From the NCBI RefSeq assembly GCF_014650035.1, contig NZ_BMUE01000002.1:496001-560000 (forward strand): a stretch of 64,000 nt of DNA. Reading direction: 5' to 3'. The stretch is from Streptomyces lucensis JCM 4490. Its GTDB lineage: Bacteria > Actinomycetota > Actinomycetes > Streptomycetales > Streptomycetaceae. Below, one piece after another: positions 38,850 to 46,730 of the stretch. A model generated the notes under the pieces. That model was not told where the DNA came from, did no database searches, and was given only the letters and a program-made list of their open reading frames with translations. The position numbers and the translations under genes are program-made. How positions within the stretch are numbered: position 1 is the stretch's first letter; each line of letters starts with the position of its first letter.

Positions 38850-40274
38850 TCACCCCAGTGCCCGCGGCAACCGCAGGCCCAGCGCGCCCAGCCACAGCAG
38901 CCCCGCCGACTGGACCGCCAGGGTCACGGCCAGCGCGTCGCGCATGCCCAGGGCCGGGGTGAGGGAGAGGAACAGGGACCCCAGTGCGGCCACCCCGACG
39001 GCCAGGCACGACTGCTGGAGCGTCGCCGCCAGACCACTGCCGGTGCCCGCGAGCCGGGCCGGGACCGCCGCCAGCACGACCCGGTAGTACAGCGGCAGCT
39101 CCAGGCCCTGCGCCGCACCGCACAGCACCAGGCCCGGAGCGAGGGCGAGCGGGCTCAGCCCGGGCCAGGATCCCAGCAGGAAGGCCGCCGTCACCGTCGC
39201 CAGACCCGCCACGTGCACCGCCGCCGCCAGCGCCACCGCCCGGCCGCCGAGCCGCCGTACCGCCCGCGGCGCCAGCACCGAGGCCCCGAACTGCGCCACC
39301 CCCATCGGCACCAGCGTCAGCCCCGCCCGCAGCGACCCGTAACCAAGCCCCTCCTGAAGCGCGACGGCACCGACGAACATCCAGCCCGCGAAGCCGGTGA
39401 ACACCGGTACCCCCAGCAGCAGCCCCCGGCGTACCCCCGGCGCGCCCAGCAGCGAGGGCGGCAGGAGCGGGGCCCCGCCGGACGCCTCGCCGCGCCGCTC
39501 CACCCGCCAGAAGGCGGCGGCGAGCAGCGGCGACGCGCACAGCAGCAGCACCGACCACACCGGCCACCGCGCCGCCCGGCCCTCGGTCAGCGGGAGCAGC
39601 ACCGCGGTCAGCGCCGCCGCCAGCAGGGCCGTACCGGCCAGGTCCCCGCGCGCGGGACGCTCGGCACGGCTGTCCGGCACCGACCGCAGGGCGCAGCCGA
39701 GGGCGGCCGCCGCCACCGGCACGTTCACCAGGAACACCGCACGCCAGCCGGTGCCCGCGAGGTCCGCGGCGACCAGGATGCCGCCCAGCACCTGCCCGAG
39801 CACCACCGAGACACCGCCCACCGAGCCGTAGAGGGCGACCGCGCGGGCCCTGCGCTCGCCGCTCGTCGAGGCGTGCAGCGTGGCCAGCACCTGCGGCAGC
39901 AGCAGCGCCGACGCGGCGCCCTGCGCGGCTCGCGCGCCCACCAGCCACCAGGCCCCGGGCGCGAGACCGCAGGCCAGCGACGTGAGCCCGAAGCCGGCCA
40001 CGCCCCACAGGAACAGCCTGCGCCGCCCGTAGGCGTCGCCCAGCCGGCCGCCGAGGACGAGGAGCACGGCGTACGCGACCGCATACCCGGCCACCACCAT
40101 CTCCACGGTCGCCGGGGAGGCCGCCAGATCGCTCTCGACCGCCGGCAGGGCGACGTTGACGACGAAGAAATCGATCATGGGCAGTGCGGCCCCGAGCAGC
40201 AGCGTGCACAGGCCGAGGCGGGTCAGGGGCCGGGGCGGGGCGCCGGGCGGGGAGGGCGTCGTCGTGGTCGTCAC
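38850..40274 (-). CDS. MFS multidrug exporter (DHA2 family), module 3
   Basis: A 474-residue, 14-helix MFS protein from GTG 40274 (VTTTTTPSPPG). Motif A is '[17 protein letters not shown]' and the motif C-like segment 'LGQVLGGILVAADLAGTGWR'. It is clearly paralogous to the exporter at 33993-35426 over its whole length. It is divergent from its MmyB-type regulator at 40377, with an 18-bp palindrome between. The frame is open far upstream, but only the part from 40274 is MFS-like. Confidence 0.88.
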   Translation of the reverse strand: MTTTTTPSPPGAPPRPLTRLGLCTLLLGAALPMIDFFVVNVALPAVESDLAASPATVEMVVAGYAVAYAVLLVLGGRLGDAYGRRRLFLWGVAGFGLTSLACGLAPGAWWLVGARAAQGAASALLLPQVLATLHASTSGERRARAVALYGSVGGVSVVLGQVLGGILVAADLAGTGWRAVFLVNVPVAAAALGCALRSVPDSRAERPARGDLAGTALLAAALTAVLLPLTEGRAARWPVWSVLLLCASPLLAAAFWRVERRGEASGGAPLLPPSLLGAPGVRRGLLLGVPVFTGFAGWMFVGAVALQEGLGYGSLRAGLTLVPMGVAQFGASVLAPRAVRRLGGRAVALAAAVHVAGLATVTAAFLLGSWPGLSPLALAPGLVLCGAAQGLELPLYYRVVLAAVPARLAGTGSGLAATLQQSCLAVGVAALGSLFLSLTPALGMRDALAVTLAVQSAGLLWLGALGLRLPRALG

Positions 40275-40296
40275 GCCTCGACCCTGCGGCAGCTCC

Positions 40297-40314
40297 CCGC
40301 CTGGTACCAGGCGG
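40297..40314. promoter_or_regulatory. 18-bp perfect palindrome between MFS and regulator, module 3
   Basis: CCGCCTGGTACCAGGCGG is fully self-complementary. It lies 22 bases upstream of the MFS GTG and 62 bases upstream of the regulator ATG, the ideal place for an autoregulatory operator. The core CCTGG-NN-CCAGG also occurs at 35673-35684 in module 2. Confidence 0.65.
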
Positions 40315-40376
40315 CGGTCATCCGGGTACTGGCACCAACTGGAAGCCGCACGCGGCGCATTGGCACTCTGGATGCC

Positions 40377-41288
40377 ATGACCACCGCAGCACCGGACCGG
40401 CAGACGGAGCAGACACGGCAGGGGCGGGAGGGGCAGCGGGAGGCACCGGGGGAGTCGCGGTCGCGGGAGCTGCGCATCCGGCGGCGGGAGCTGGCCGCCT
40501 TCCTGCGCAGCCGGCGTGAGCGGATCACGCCCGAGCAGGTCGGGCTGCCGCGCGGCCCGCGCCGCCGTACGCCCGGCCTGCGCCGGGAGGAGGTCGCCCA
40601 GCTCTCCGCGGTCGGCGTCACCTGGTACACCTGGATCGAGCAGGCGCGCGCCACCCACGTGTCCGCCCAGGTGCTGGACGCCATGGCCCGCGCCCTGCTG
40701 ATGGACCGGGCCGAGCGCGCCCACCTCTTCGCCCTCGCGGGCACGGCCGACCCACGCTCGGAGGCGGAGTGCACCGTCGCCGCCAAGTCCGCGATCAAGA
40801 TCGTCGAGCGGCTGGCGCCCTACCCGGCCTCCCTGCAGAACGCCCGCTACGACCTCCTCGCCGTCAACCGCCCCTTCGCCCAGCTCTTCGGCGACCCGGC
40901 CGAGCTGCCCCCGGCCGACCGGAACTGCCTGTGGCTGCTGACCGCGAGCGAGCGGTGGAAGCGGGACTTCCTGGACCGTGACGAGATGCTGCGGGACCTG
41001 ATCGCCAAGTACCGGGCGGCCATGGCCGAACACGTCGCCGAGCCCGCCTGGCAGCGGCTGCTGCGGGCCTCCCGCGAGTTCCGGGAGCTGTGGGACAGGC
41101 ACGAGGTCGCGCCGATGTCCCCGCACGTCAAGCGCTACCGGCACCCGCGTGTCGGCCTGGTGCGCCTGGAGCACCGCAACATGTGGCTGGCCCCTCACGC
41201 GCCGGCCCAGCGGGTGGTCGCCTACGTCCCCGCCGACGAGGAGAGCGAGGAGCGGCTGGAGCGGCTGGCCGAGCCGTCCCGGGTGTGA
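40377..41288 (+). CDS. MmyB-like XRE-family transcriptional regulator, module 3
   Basis: A 303-residue protein. The XRE helix-turn-helix ('RRRTPGLRREEVAQLSAVGV', 'WYTWIEQARATHVSAQVLDA', residues about 65-115) is followed by an MmyB domain ('NARYDLLAVNRPFAQLFG', 'FRELWDRHEVAPMS', 'LEHRNMWLAPHAPAQRVVAY'). An extra Gln/Glu/Arg-rich N-terminal tail (residues 5-35) is absent from the module 2 paralogue. ATG 40377 is used. Confidence 0.87.
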   Translation: MTTAAPDRQTEQTRQGREGQREAPGESRSRELRIRRRELAAFLRSRRERITPEQVGLPRGPRRRTPGLRREEVAQLSAVGVTWYTWIEQARATHVSAQVLDAMARALLMDRAERAHLFALAGTADPRSEAECTVAAKSAIKIVERLAPYPASLQNARYDLLAVNRPFAQLFGDPAELPPADRNCLWLLTASERWKRDFLDRDEMLRDLIAKYRAAMAEHVAEPAWQRLLRASREFRELWDRHEVAPMSPHVKRYRHPRVGLVRLEHRNMWLAPHAPAQRVVAYVPADEESEERLERLAEPSRV

Positions 41289-41338
41289 GGGACAATGGGG
41301 TCTGCCGTATGCCGTACGTCCGTCCCCGGAGCCCCCTG

Positions 41339-42472
41339 ATGACCCACCCGCTCTCCATCGGTCCGCACGCCGTCGTACCGCCCGTCGTGCTCGCACCCAT
41401 GGCGGGGATCACGAACGCGCCCTTCCGGACCCTGTGCCGGGAGTTCAGCGGCGGCAAGGGACTGTTCGTCAGCGAGATGATCACGACCCGGGCGCTGGTG
41501 GAGCGCAACGAGAAGACGATGCAGCTGATCCGGTTCGACGCTAGCGAGCAGCCGCGTTCGATCCAGCTGTACGGCGTCGACCCGGCGACCGTCGGCAAGG
41601 CCGTCCGCATGATCGCGGAGGAGGACCTGGCCGACCACATCGACCTGAACTTCGGCTGCCCGGTTCCGAAGGTCACCAGGAAGGGCGGCGGCTCCGCCCT
41701 GCCCTTCAAGCGGAACCTGCTGCGGGCGATCCTGCGGGAGGCCGTCTCCGGCGCAGGCGACCTGCCGGTGACGATGAAGATGCGCAAGGGCATCGACGAC
41801 GACCACATCACCTACCTCGACGCCGGGCGCATCGCCGTCGAGGAGGGGGTCACGGCCATCGCCCTGCACGGGCGCACGGCCGCCCAGCACTACGGCGGCA
41901 CCGCCGACTGGGACGCCATCGCCCGGCTGAAGGAGCACGTCCCGGAGATTCCCGTCCTCGGCAACGGCGACATCTGGTCGGCGCAGGACGCGCTGCGGAT
42001 GGTGCGGGAGACCGGCTGCGACGGTGTGGTCGTGGGCCGCGGCTGCCTGGGCCGGCCGTGGCTGTTCGCCGACCTCGTCGCGGCGTTCGAGGGCCGCACG
42101 GCGGACCTCGCGCGGCCCACGCTGCGCGAGGTCGCCGACGTCATGGTGCGCCACGCCCGGCTGCTCGGGGAGTGGGCCGGCGACGAGTCCAAGGGCGTCG
42201 TCGACTTCCGCAAGCACGTCGCCTGGTACCTCAAGGGCTTCGCGGTCGGCTCCGAGATGCGCAAGCGGCTCGCGATCACGTCCTCGCTGGAGGAACTGCG
42301 GGCCGGGCTCGACGAGCTGGACCTCGGCCAGCCGTGGCCGGCCGGCGCGGACGGGCCCCGCGGCCGTACGTCCGGCAACAACCGGGTGGTGCTGCCGGAC
42401 GGCTGGCTGAAGGACCCGTACGACTGCGCGGGCGTGAGCGAGGACGCGGAACTGGACACCTCGGGCGGCTGA
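41339..42472 (+). CDS. dus: tRNA-dihydrouridine synthase (DusB-like)
   Basis: A 377-residue FMN-dependent Dus enzyme. 'VLAPMAGITNAPFRTLCRE' is the FMN-binding start, 'DLNFGCPVPKVTRKGGGSAL' carries the catalytic Cys, 'VTMKMRKGID' and 'ALHGRTAAQHYGGTADW' complete the barrel, and 'GRGCLGRPWLFADL' is the C-terminal FMN phosphate motif. It reduces uridine in tRNA D-loops. ATG 41339 has GGAG 7 bases upstream; a start at 41309 would add 10 residues. Confidence 0.93.
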   Translation: MTHPLSIGPHAVVPPVVLAPMAGITNAPFRTLCREFSGGKGLFVSEMITTRALVERNEKTMQLIRFDASEQPRSIQLYGVDPATVGKAVRMIAEEDLADHIDLNFGCPVPKVTRKGGGSALPFKRNLLRAILREAVSGAGDLPVTMKMRKGIDDDHITYLDAGRIAVEEGVTAIALHGRTAAQHYGGTADWDAIARLKEHVPEIPVLGNGDIWSAQDALRMVRETGCDGVVVGRGCLGRPWLFADLVAAFEGRTADLARPTLREVADVMVRHARLLGEWAGDESKGVVDFRKHVAWYLKGFAVGSEMRKRLAITSSLEELRAGLDELDLGQPWPAGADGPRGRTSGNNRVVLPDGWLKDPYDCAGVSEDAELDTSGG

Positions 42473-42490
42473 CCGCCCGGGAGCCGCGGA

Positions 42491-44563
42491 TCAGCCCTTC
42501 TTCGGGTGGGGCGTGGAGCCGTACGCCGTCAGGAAGCGGTCGCGGAACGCGCTCATCTTCCAGACGGGGGCGTCGTGGGCGGGGCGCAGGCCGTCCGTCC
42601 AGCCCCAGTCGGCGACCTTGTCGAGGACCTTGGGGTCCTTGGCGACGATCGCGACCGGCACGTCACGGCTGGCGTGGTTGCCGCTGACCCGGGCGATCGG
42701 CTGGTGGTCGCCGAGGAACACCAGGACGGTGTCGTCGGTGCCGTAGCGCTTCAGCCACTCGGTGAGGGCGGTCACCGAGTACTGGATCGTCTTGCCGTAC
42801 TCCTGGCGGGACTTGGTGGTGTCGGCGATGACGTCGGCCGGATCGTTGCCCGCCGCCTGGATGCCCTTGAAGATCGAGCCGTCACCCAGCTGGTCCCAGC
42901 CGACCATCTTCGGAATCGGCGCCCAGGGCTGGTGGCTGGAGGTGAGGATCAGCAGCGACATCCGCGACCTGCCGTCGGCCGGCTTCTTGCTGTGCACCCG
43001 CTCCTGGTACTGCTGGAGCGCGTACTGGTCGGGCATGGTCGACCAGCTGAACTTCGGCCCCTTGTAGCCGAGCTGGAAGGCGTTGTAGACCTTGTCGAGG
43101 CCGTACCACTTCTGCTCCGGCCAGCCCTTCTGCACGCCCGGCATCACGCCGACCGTGTCGAACGCGCCCGTCCGCTTGAAGGCGTCGGTGAGGCTCATGT
43201 GGTCACTGGCCATCACGGTGCGGTAGCGCTGCTGGTTGCTGATCCACAGGCCCGACATGGTGGTGGAGTGGCCGAGCCAGCTGCTGCCGCCGTAGGTCGC
43301 CGAGGTCAGCCAGCCGCTCTTGGCGTGGAACCCGGCCTTGGCCAGCACCTTGGTACGGGCGTCGAGGGTCTTGTCGACACCGGGCGCCATGATCGGGTCC
43401 TCGATCGCGCTGCGGCCGTAGCTCTCGATGAACGTGAAGATCATGTCCTTGCCGCGCAGGTCCGGGACCAGCTGACTGCCCGGGGTGTTGCCGAAGGCGT
43501 CGACCCGGGCCACCTTCCGGAACTCCGCCTCATCCTTGAGCGTGTCCGAGACGCGCCGGGCCTGCACCCGCAGCGCGGCGGCCGTGCGGTCGGACGCGAT
43601 CGGCACGCCGGCCATCTGCAGGCCGAGCGAGGAACAGGTGATCCACACGACGCCGGCGATCAGCGTGCCCCGGGTCGCGGCACCGGTGTGCCGGGCCAGC
43701 AGATTGCTCAGCCTGACCAGGGACAGCGCCAGCAGCACGGTCAGCAGCAGCACCAGGACGACGACGCCGGCGGTCGCGGCGAGGGTGGCCGTACGGCCGA
43801 GCGAGTCCTCCAGGTAGGACTGCGCGTCGCCGAGCAGGCTCCAGTCCAGGACCGGGTTGAAGGGGCGGCCCAGGTACTGGTTGAACCCCATGTCCAGCAG
43901 GTTCAGCACGGTCATCCCGGCCAGCGCGACGCCGGACACGACCGCCAGCGCCACCCGGGGCCGCCGCGGCAGCGCCGGCAGCACGGCCGCCCCGATGACG
44001 GCTTCCCCCGGCACGCGCAGGAACTTGGCCGGCCCGAGCCCCACGACGCTGTTCGGCATCACGAGCGCGCAGACGACGAGGGCGGCGGCGAGCACGGTGA
44101 CCGTGACGGACAGGACCCGCGTCGCCGCCGGGTGCTCGGCACGCCACCGCCGGACCCGCGCCGCCAGGACGTTCCAGGGCCGGCCCAGGGACCGCCCGGC
44201 GACGTCCGGGACGGACGCCGGCTGAGGACCGCCGGCCGCCTCCGAGGAGGGGGCCGGCGCGGACTCTGGAGCGGACTTCGGCTCGGGAGCGGACTTGGTC
44301 TCGGGAGAGGACTCGGCTTCGGGGGCCGGCCCGGGCGCGGAGGACGAATCCGCCTCCGGGGCCTGCGCGGACTCCGGAGCGGACTCAGGAGCAGATTTCG
44401 AAACGGACTTCGAAGCGGACTTCGGCTCGGGAGCGGACTTGGTCTCGGGAGACGACTCGGCATCGGAGGCCGGCGTCCGCGCCCGCGCCGCCGCCTCCGC
44501 CTCGGCCGCCTCGGGCTCCCCGGCCGTGCCCGATGGCTGACGCGTGCTCGTGTACTGAGACAA
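42491..44563 (-). CDS. LtaS-like sulfatase-fold membrane enzyme with Ser/Pro/Lys/Glu-rich N-terminus
   Basis: About 690 residues. The cytoplasmic N-terminal ~115 residues are low complexity and hold two copies of 'SSPETKSAPEPKSA'. Five membrane helices follow (about 145-320), then an extracytoplasmic alkaline-phosphatase/sulfatase domain: 'DMIFTFIESYGRSA' (metal Glu), 'GGSSWLGHSTTMSGLW' (likely Thr nucleophile) and 'VFLGDHQPIA' (metal Asp-His). The family includes lipoteichoic acid synthase; here it may transfer a glycerol-phosphate-type group. TTG 44563 is preferred (AAGGA upstream); a GTG at 44620 is possible. Confidence 0.82.
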   Translation of the reverse strand: MSQYTSTRQPSGTAGEPEAAEAEAAARARTPASDAESSPETKSAPEPKSASKSVSKSAPESAPESAQAPEADSSSAPGPAPEAESSPETKSAPEPKSAPESAPAPSSEAAGGPQPASVPDVAGRSLGRPWNVLAARVRRWRAEHPAATRVLSVTVTVLAAALVVCALVMPNSVVGLGPAKFLRVPGEAVIGAAVLPALPRRPRVALAVVSGVALAGMTVLNLLDMGFNQYLGRPFNPVLDWSLLGDAQSYLEDSLGRTATLAATAGVVVLVLLLTVLLALSLVRLSNLLARHTGAATRGTLIAGVVWITCSSLGLQMAGVPIASDRTAAALRVQARRVSDTLKDEAEFRKVARVDAFGNTPGSQLVPDLRGKDMIFTFIESYGRSAIEDPIMAPGVDKTLDARTKVLAKAGFHAKSGWLTSATYGGSSWLGHSTTMSGLWISNQQRYRTVMASDHMSLTDAFKRTGAFDTVGVMPGVQKGWPEQKWYGLDKVYNAFQLGYKGPKFSWSTMPDQYALQQYQERVHSKKPADGRSRMSLLILTSSHQPWAPIPKMVGWDQLGDGSIFKGIQAAGNDPADVIADTTKSRQEYGKTIQYSVTALTEWLKRYGTDDTVLVFLGDHQPIARVSGNHASRDVPVAIVAKDPKVLDKVADWGWTDGLRPAHDAPVWKMSAFRDRFLTAYGSTPHPKKG
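44271..44465 (-). repeat. Two 51-bp direct repeats coding the low-complexity N-terminus
   Basis: About 51 bases at 44271-44321 recur at 44415-44465 with about 2 mismatches, 144 bases apart. They encode the repeated 'SSPETKSAPEPKSA' segment of the LtaS-like protein. Shorter Ser-Ala-Pro-Glu repeats lie between them. Confidence 0.8.
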
Positions 44564-44632
44564 CCCGAAGGTCCTTCCGTGCGAGACCCGTAACGCCGTC
44601 TCGTACGACGCCCCCTCCACCCCTGTTCACGA

Positions 44633-44654
44633 CACCGGGCAAACACCGGGCAAA
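44633..44654. repeat. 11-bp tandem direct repeat
   Basis: CACCGGGCAAA occurs twice head to tail in the gap before the LtaS-like gene, about 70 bases upstream of its start. Function unknown; it could be a regulator half-site pair spaced one helical turn apart. Confidence 0.6.
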
Positions 44655-44694
44655 GGTCACGACGGCGCACCCGCACCGGAACGACGGCGGAACC

Positions 44695-44765
44695 CACCCC
44701 AGGGGCGCGGGGAACTGCGCGACCAGCCACGACGAACCCGCACCATGACCCCACAGCCCCCGAAC
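44695..44765. repeat. Probable dispersed Streptomyces intergenic repeat
   Basis: The stretch containing GGGGCGCGGGGAACTGCGCG, followed by ACCAGCCACGACG and 'AACCCGC', is the common non-coding repeat met between Streptomyces genes. It sits in the gap between two minus-strand genes, 28 bases after the stop of the debranching-type gene. The recognition is from general familiarity with such genomes, and only one copy is in this window. Confidence 0.55.
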
Positions 44766-44792
44766 CGCACCCCCGGCCGAGCCCACGGAGTG

Positions 44793-46730
44793 CTACGCGC
44801 CGCCGACCGCGGTCAGCAACGCCAGCGGCGCCGCCGCCGAGCGGGACTCGCGCACGCAGGCGTGCGGATAGGGGACCGGCTCGCAGCGGGTGTCGCGGCC
44901 GTAGCCCGCGAGGACCTCCGGCAGCCGGTGCCCCGTCGCCGTCGCCGCGTCGACCAGCGCGTGAGCCACCGTCCGGGCCTCGTCGTGCAGGCCGTAGCGG
45001 GCCAGGCCCAGGGTGATCAGCGCGTTGTCGTGCGGCCAGACCGAGCCGCGGTGGTAGGAGAGCGGGTGGTACGCCGGCTGGTCCGCCGCGAGGGTGCGCA
45101 CGCCCCAGCCGGAGAAGAAGTCCGCTTCGAGCAGCCGCCGGCCCACCACCTCGCCGTACTCCTTGTCCAGCAGCCCGGACCACAGCAGGTGCCCGGCGTC
45201 GGAGGCCAGCGCGTCGATCCGGCGGCCGTTCCCGTCCAGCGCGAGCGCCGGGAAGGAGTGCTCCGGCATCCAGAAGTCCCGCTGGAAGCGGTCCCGCAGG
45301 TCGGCCGCCGCCTGCTCCAGCAGGGCCGCGTACGTCTCGTCGGCCCACACCGTGCGCGCCACCCACGCCGTGCGGCGCAGCGCGTCGTAGGCGTAGCCCT
45401 GGGCGCCGGCCGCCATCACCGCCCCGGTGGGCCGGGAGCCGTCGGCGCAGCAGATGGCGCCGGGGGAGTCCTTCCAGTTCTGGTTGGCGAGGCCGCCCTT
45501 GTCGGCCCGGTAGACGAGGTAGCCGCGCGAGGTCAGGCCGCCGTGGTCGAGCATCCAGCCGACGGCGGCGCGGGCGTGCGGCTCCAGGCGGCGGGCCAGG
45601 GAGGTGTCCGAGGTCCGCTCGACGTAGGCGCCGAGCAGGACCAGGAACAGGGGGGTGGCGTCGACCGAGCCGTAGTAGCGCCGGTAGGGCACCTGCCCGA
45701 AGTGCGCCAGCTCGCCGTGCCGCACCTCGTGCACGATCTTGCCGGGCTGGGCCACCGGGGACACCTCCGTGCCGGTCGCCTGCGTGGCGGCGAGCGCGGG
45801 CAGCGTGGCGGCGGCCAGCCGCGGGTGGTACGGCAGCGCGAACAGGGAGGTGAGCAGGGCGTCCCGGCCGATGAGGGTGAGGAACCAGGGGGCGCCGGCG
45901 GCCGGTACCCGCAGCTCCTCGCGGTCCGGTCCGGTCGCCGTGACCTGCAGCGCGGCGAGGTCGGCGAGGCCCCGCGCGCAGGCCGCCGCGAGTTCGGGCC
46001 AGCCGGTCGGGAAGGCCACGCCCTCGGCGAACCCGCCCTCTAATTCGAGTAGTTGGCGGCGCACGGAGGCCGGGTCGCGGGGTACGCGCAGGGCGCGACG
46101 TTCGCCGTGCGGGCGGGCGATCACGCGCAGCAGCAGCTCGGTCGTGCCGTGCGGCGTGAGGTCGAGGGTCCACACCAGGCGGCGGGCGCCCGTGCCCGTC
46201 TCCTCGACGGCGTCCGGAGCCGGGTCGGCCGTGATGGTCGTACAGGAACGCCATTCGGCGCGGTGGTAGGCGAACTCGATACCGTCGTCGAGGACCCGGC
46301 GGGAGCGCAGGGCGCCGGTCTTGACGTAGGTGCGATGGTCGGAGCGCAGCTCGAACTGGTCGGTGAAGTCGGCGTCCACGGTGAGCGCGAGGCGGACCCC
46401 CGTCGGTACCGGGCGGTTGCTGGTCACCCGGAGGGACTCGACGAACGAGCTGTCTCCGACGGCCTGTTCGCGGAAGAGGGTGTGCGCCGGGGGCTCCTGA
46501 CGGCCGCCGCGGGGCACCAGTACGCAGCGGGCCGCGTCCCCGTCCGCGACCGGGCTGAGCACCTCGGGCACCGCGCCGTCTACGGTGAGCTGCCAGCGGC
46601 TGAGGTGCCGGGCGTCCCTCACGAACATCCCGTCCGGGAAACTGCCGCCCCGGACGCCGCTGATGTCGCCGCGGTCGCCCACGGCGGCGAACGTCGCCCC
46701 GTGCACGAGCAGATGATGCCGGTCCGTCAT
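44793..46730 (-). CDS. Glycogen debranching-type enzyme (amylo-alpha-1,6-glucosidase-like)
   Basis: A 645-residue protein. The N-terminal GDE_N_bis domain (residues about 5-195) begins 'LLVHGATFAAVGDRGDISGV' and 'FPDGMFVRDARHLSRWQLTV'. The C-terminal (alpha/alpha)6 barrel has 'NQNWKDSPGAICCADG' and 'SYHRGSVWPHDNALITLGLA', typical of GH13/GH63/GH15-like clan debranching enzymes. It is cytoplasmic. It follows a related hydrolase with a 4-base overlap. The operon is divergent from a ROK regulator, so it is likely an inducible oligosaccharide-degrading unit rather than core glycogen metabolism. Confidence 0.82.
   Translation of the reverse strand: MTDRHHLLVHGATFAAVGDRGDISGVRGGSFPDGMFVRDARHLSRWQLTVDGAVPEVLSPVADGDAARCVLVPRGGRQEPPAHTLFREQAVGDSSFVESLRVTSNRPVPTGVRLALTVDADFTDQFELRSDHRTYVKTGALRSRRVLDDGIEFAYHRAEWRSCTTITADPAPDAVEETGTGARRLVWTLDLTPHGTTELLLRVIARPHGERRALRVPRDPASVRRQLLELEGGFAEGVAFPTGWPELAAACARGLADLAALQVTATGPDREELRVPAAGAPWFLTLIGRDALLTSLFALPYHPRLAAATLPALAATQATGTEVSPVAQPGKIVHEVRHGELAHFGQVPYRRYYGSVDATPLFLVLLGAYVERTSDTSLARRLEPHARAAVGWMLDHGGLTSRGYLVYRADKGGLANQNWKDSPGAICCADGSRPTGAVMAAGAQGYAYDALRRTAWVARTVWADETYAALLEQAAADLRDRFQRDFWMPEHSFPALALDGNGRRIDALASDAGHLLWSGLLDKEYGEVVGRRLLEADFFSGWGVRTLAADQPAYHPLSYHRGSVWPHDNALITLGLARYGLHDEARTVAHALVDAATATGHRLPEVLAGYGRDTRCEPVPYPHACVRESRSAAAPLALLTAVGGA

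Noticed and set aside
38850..41396. Extended N-terminus of the third MFS gene across its regulator
   Set aside because: The 374 extra residues are antisense to the MmyB-type regulator and include no membrane segment. GTG 40274 is the sensible start.
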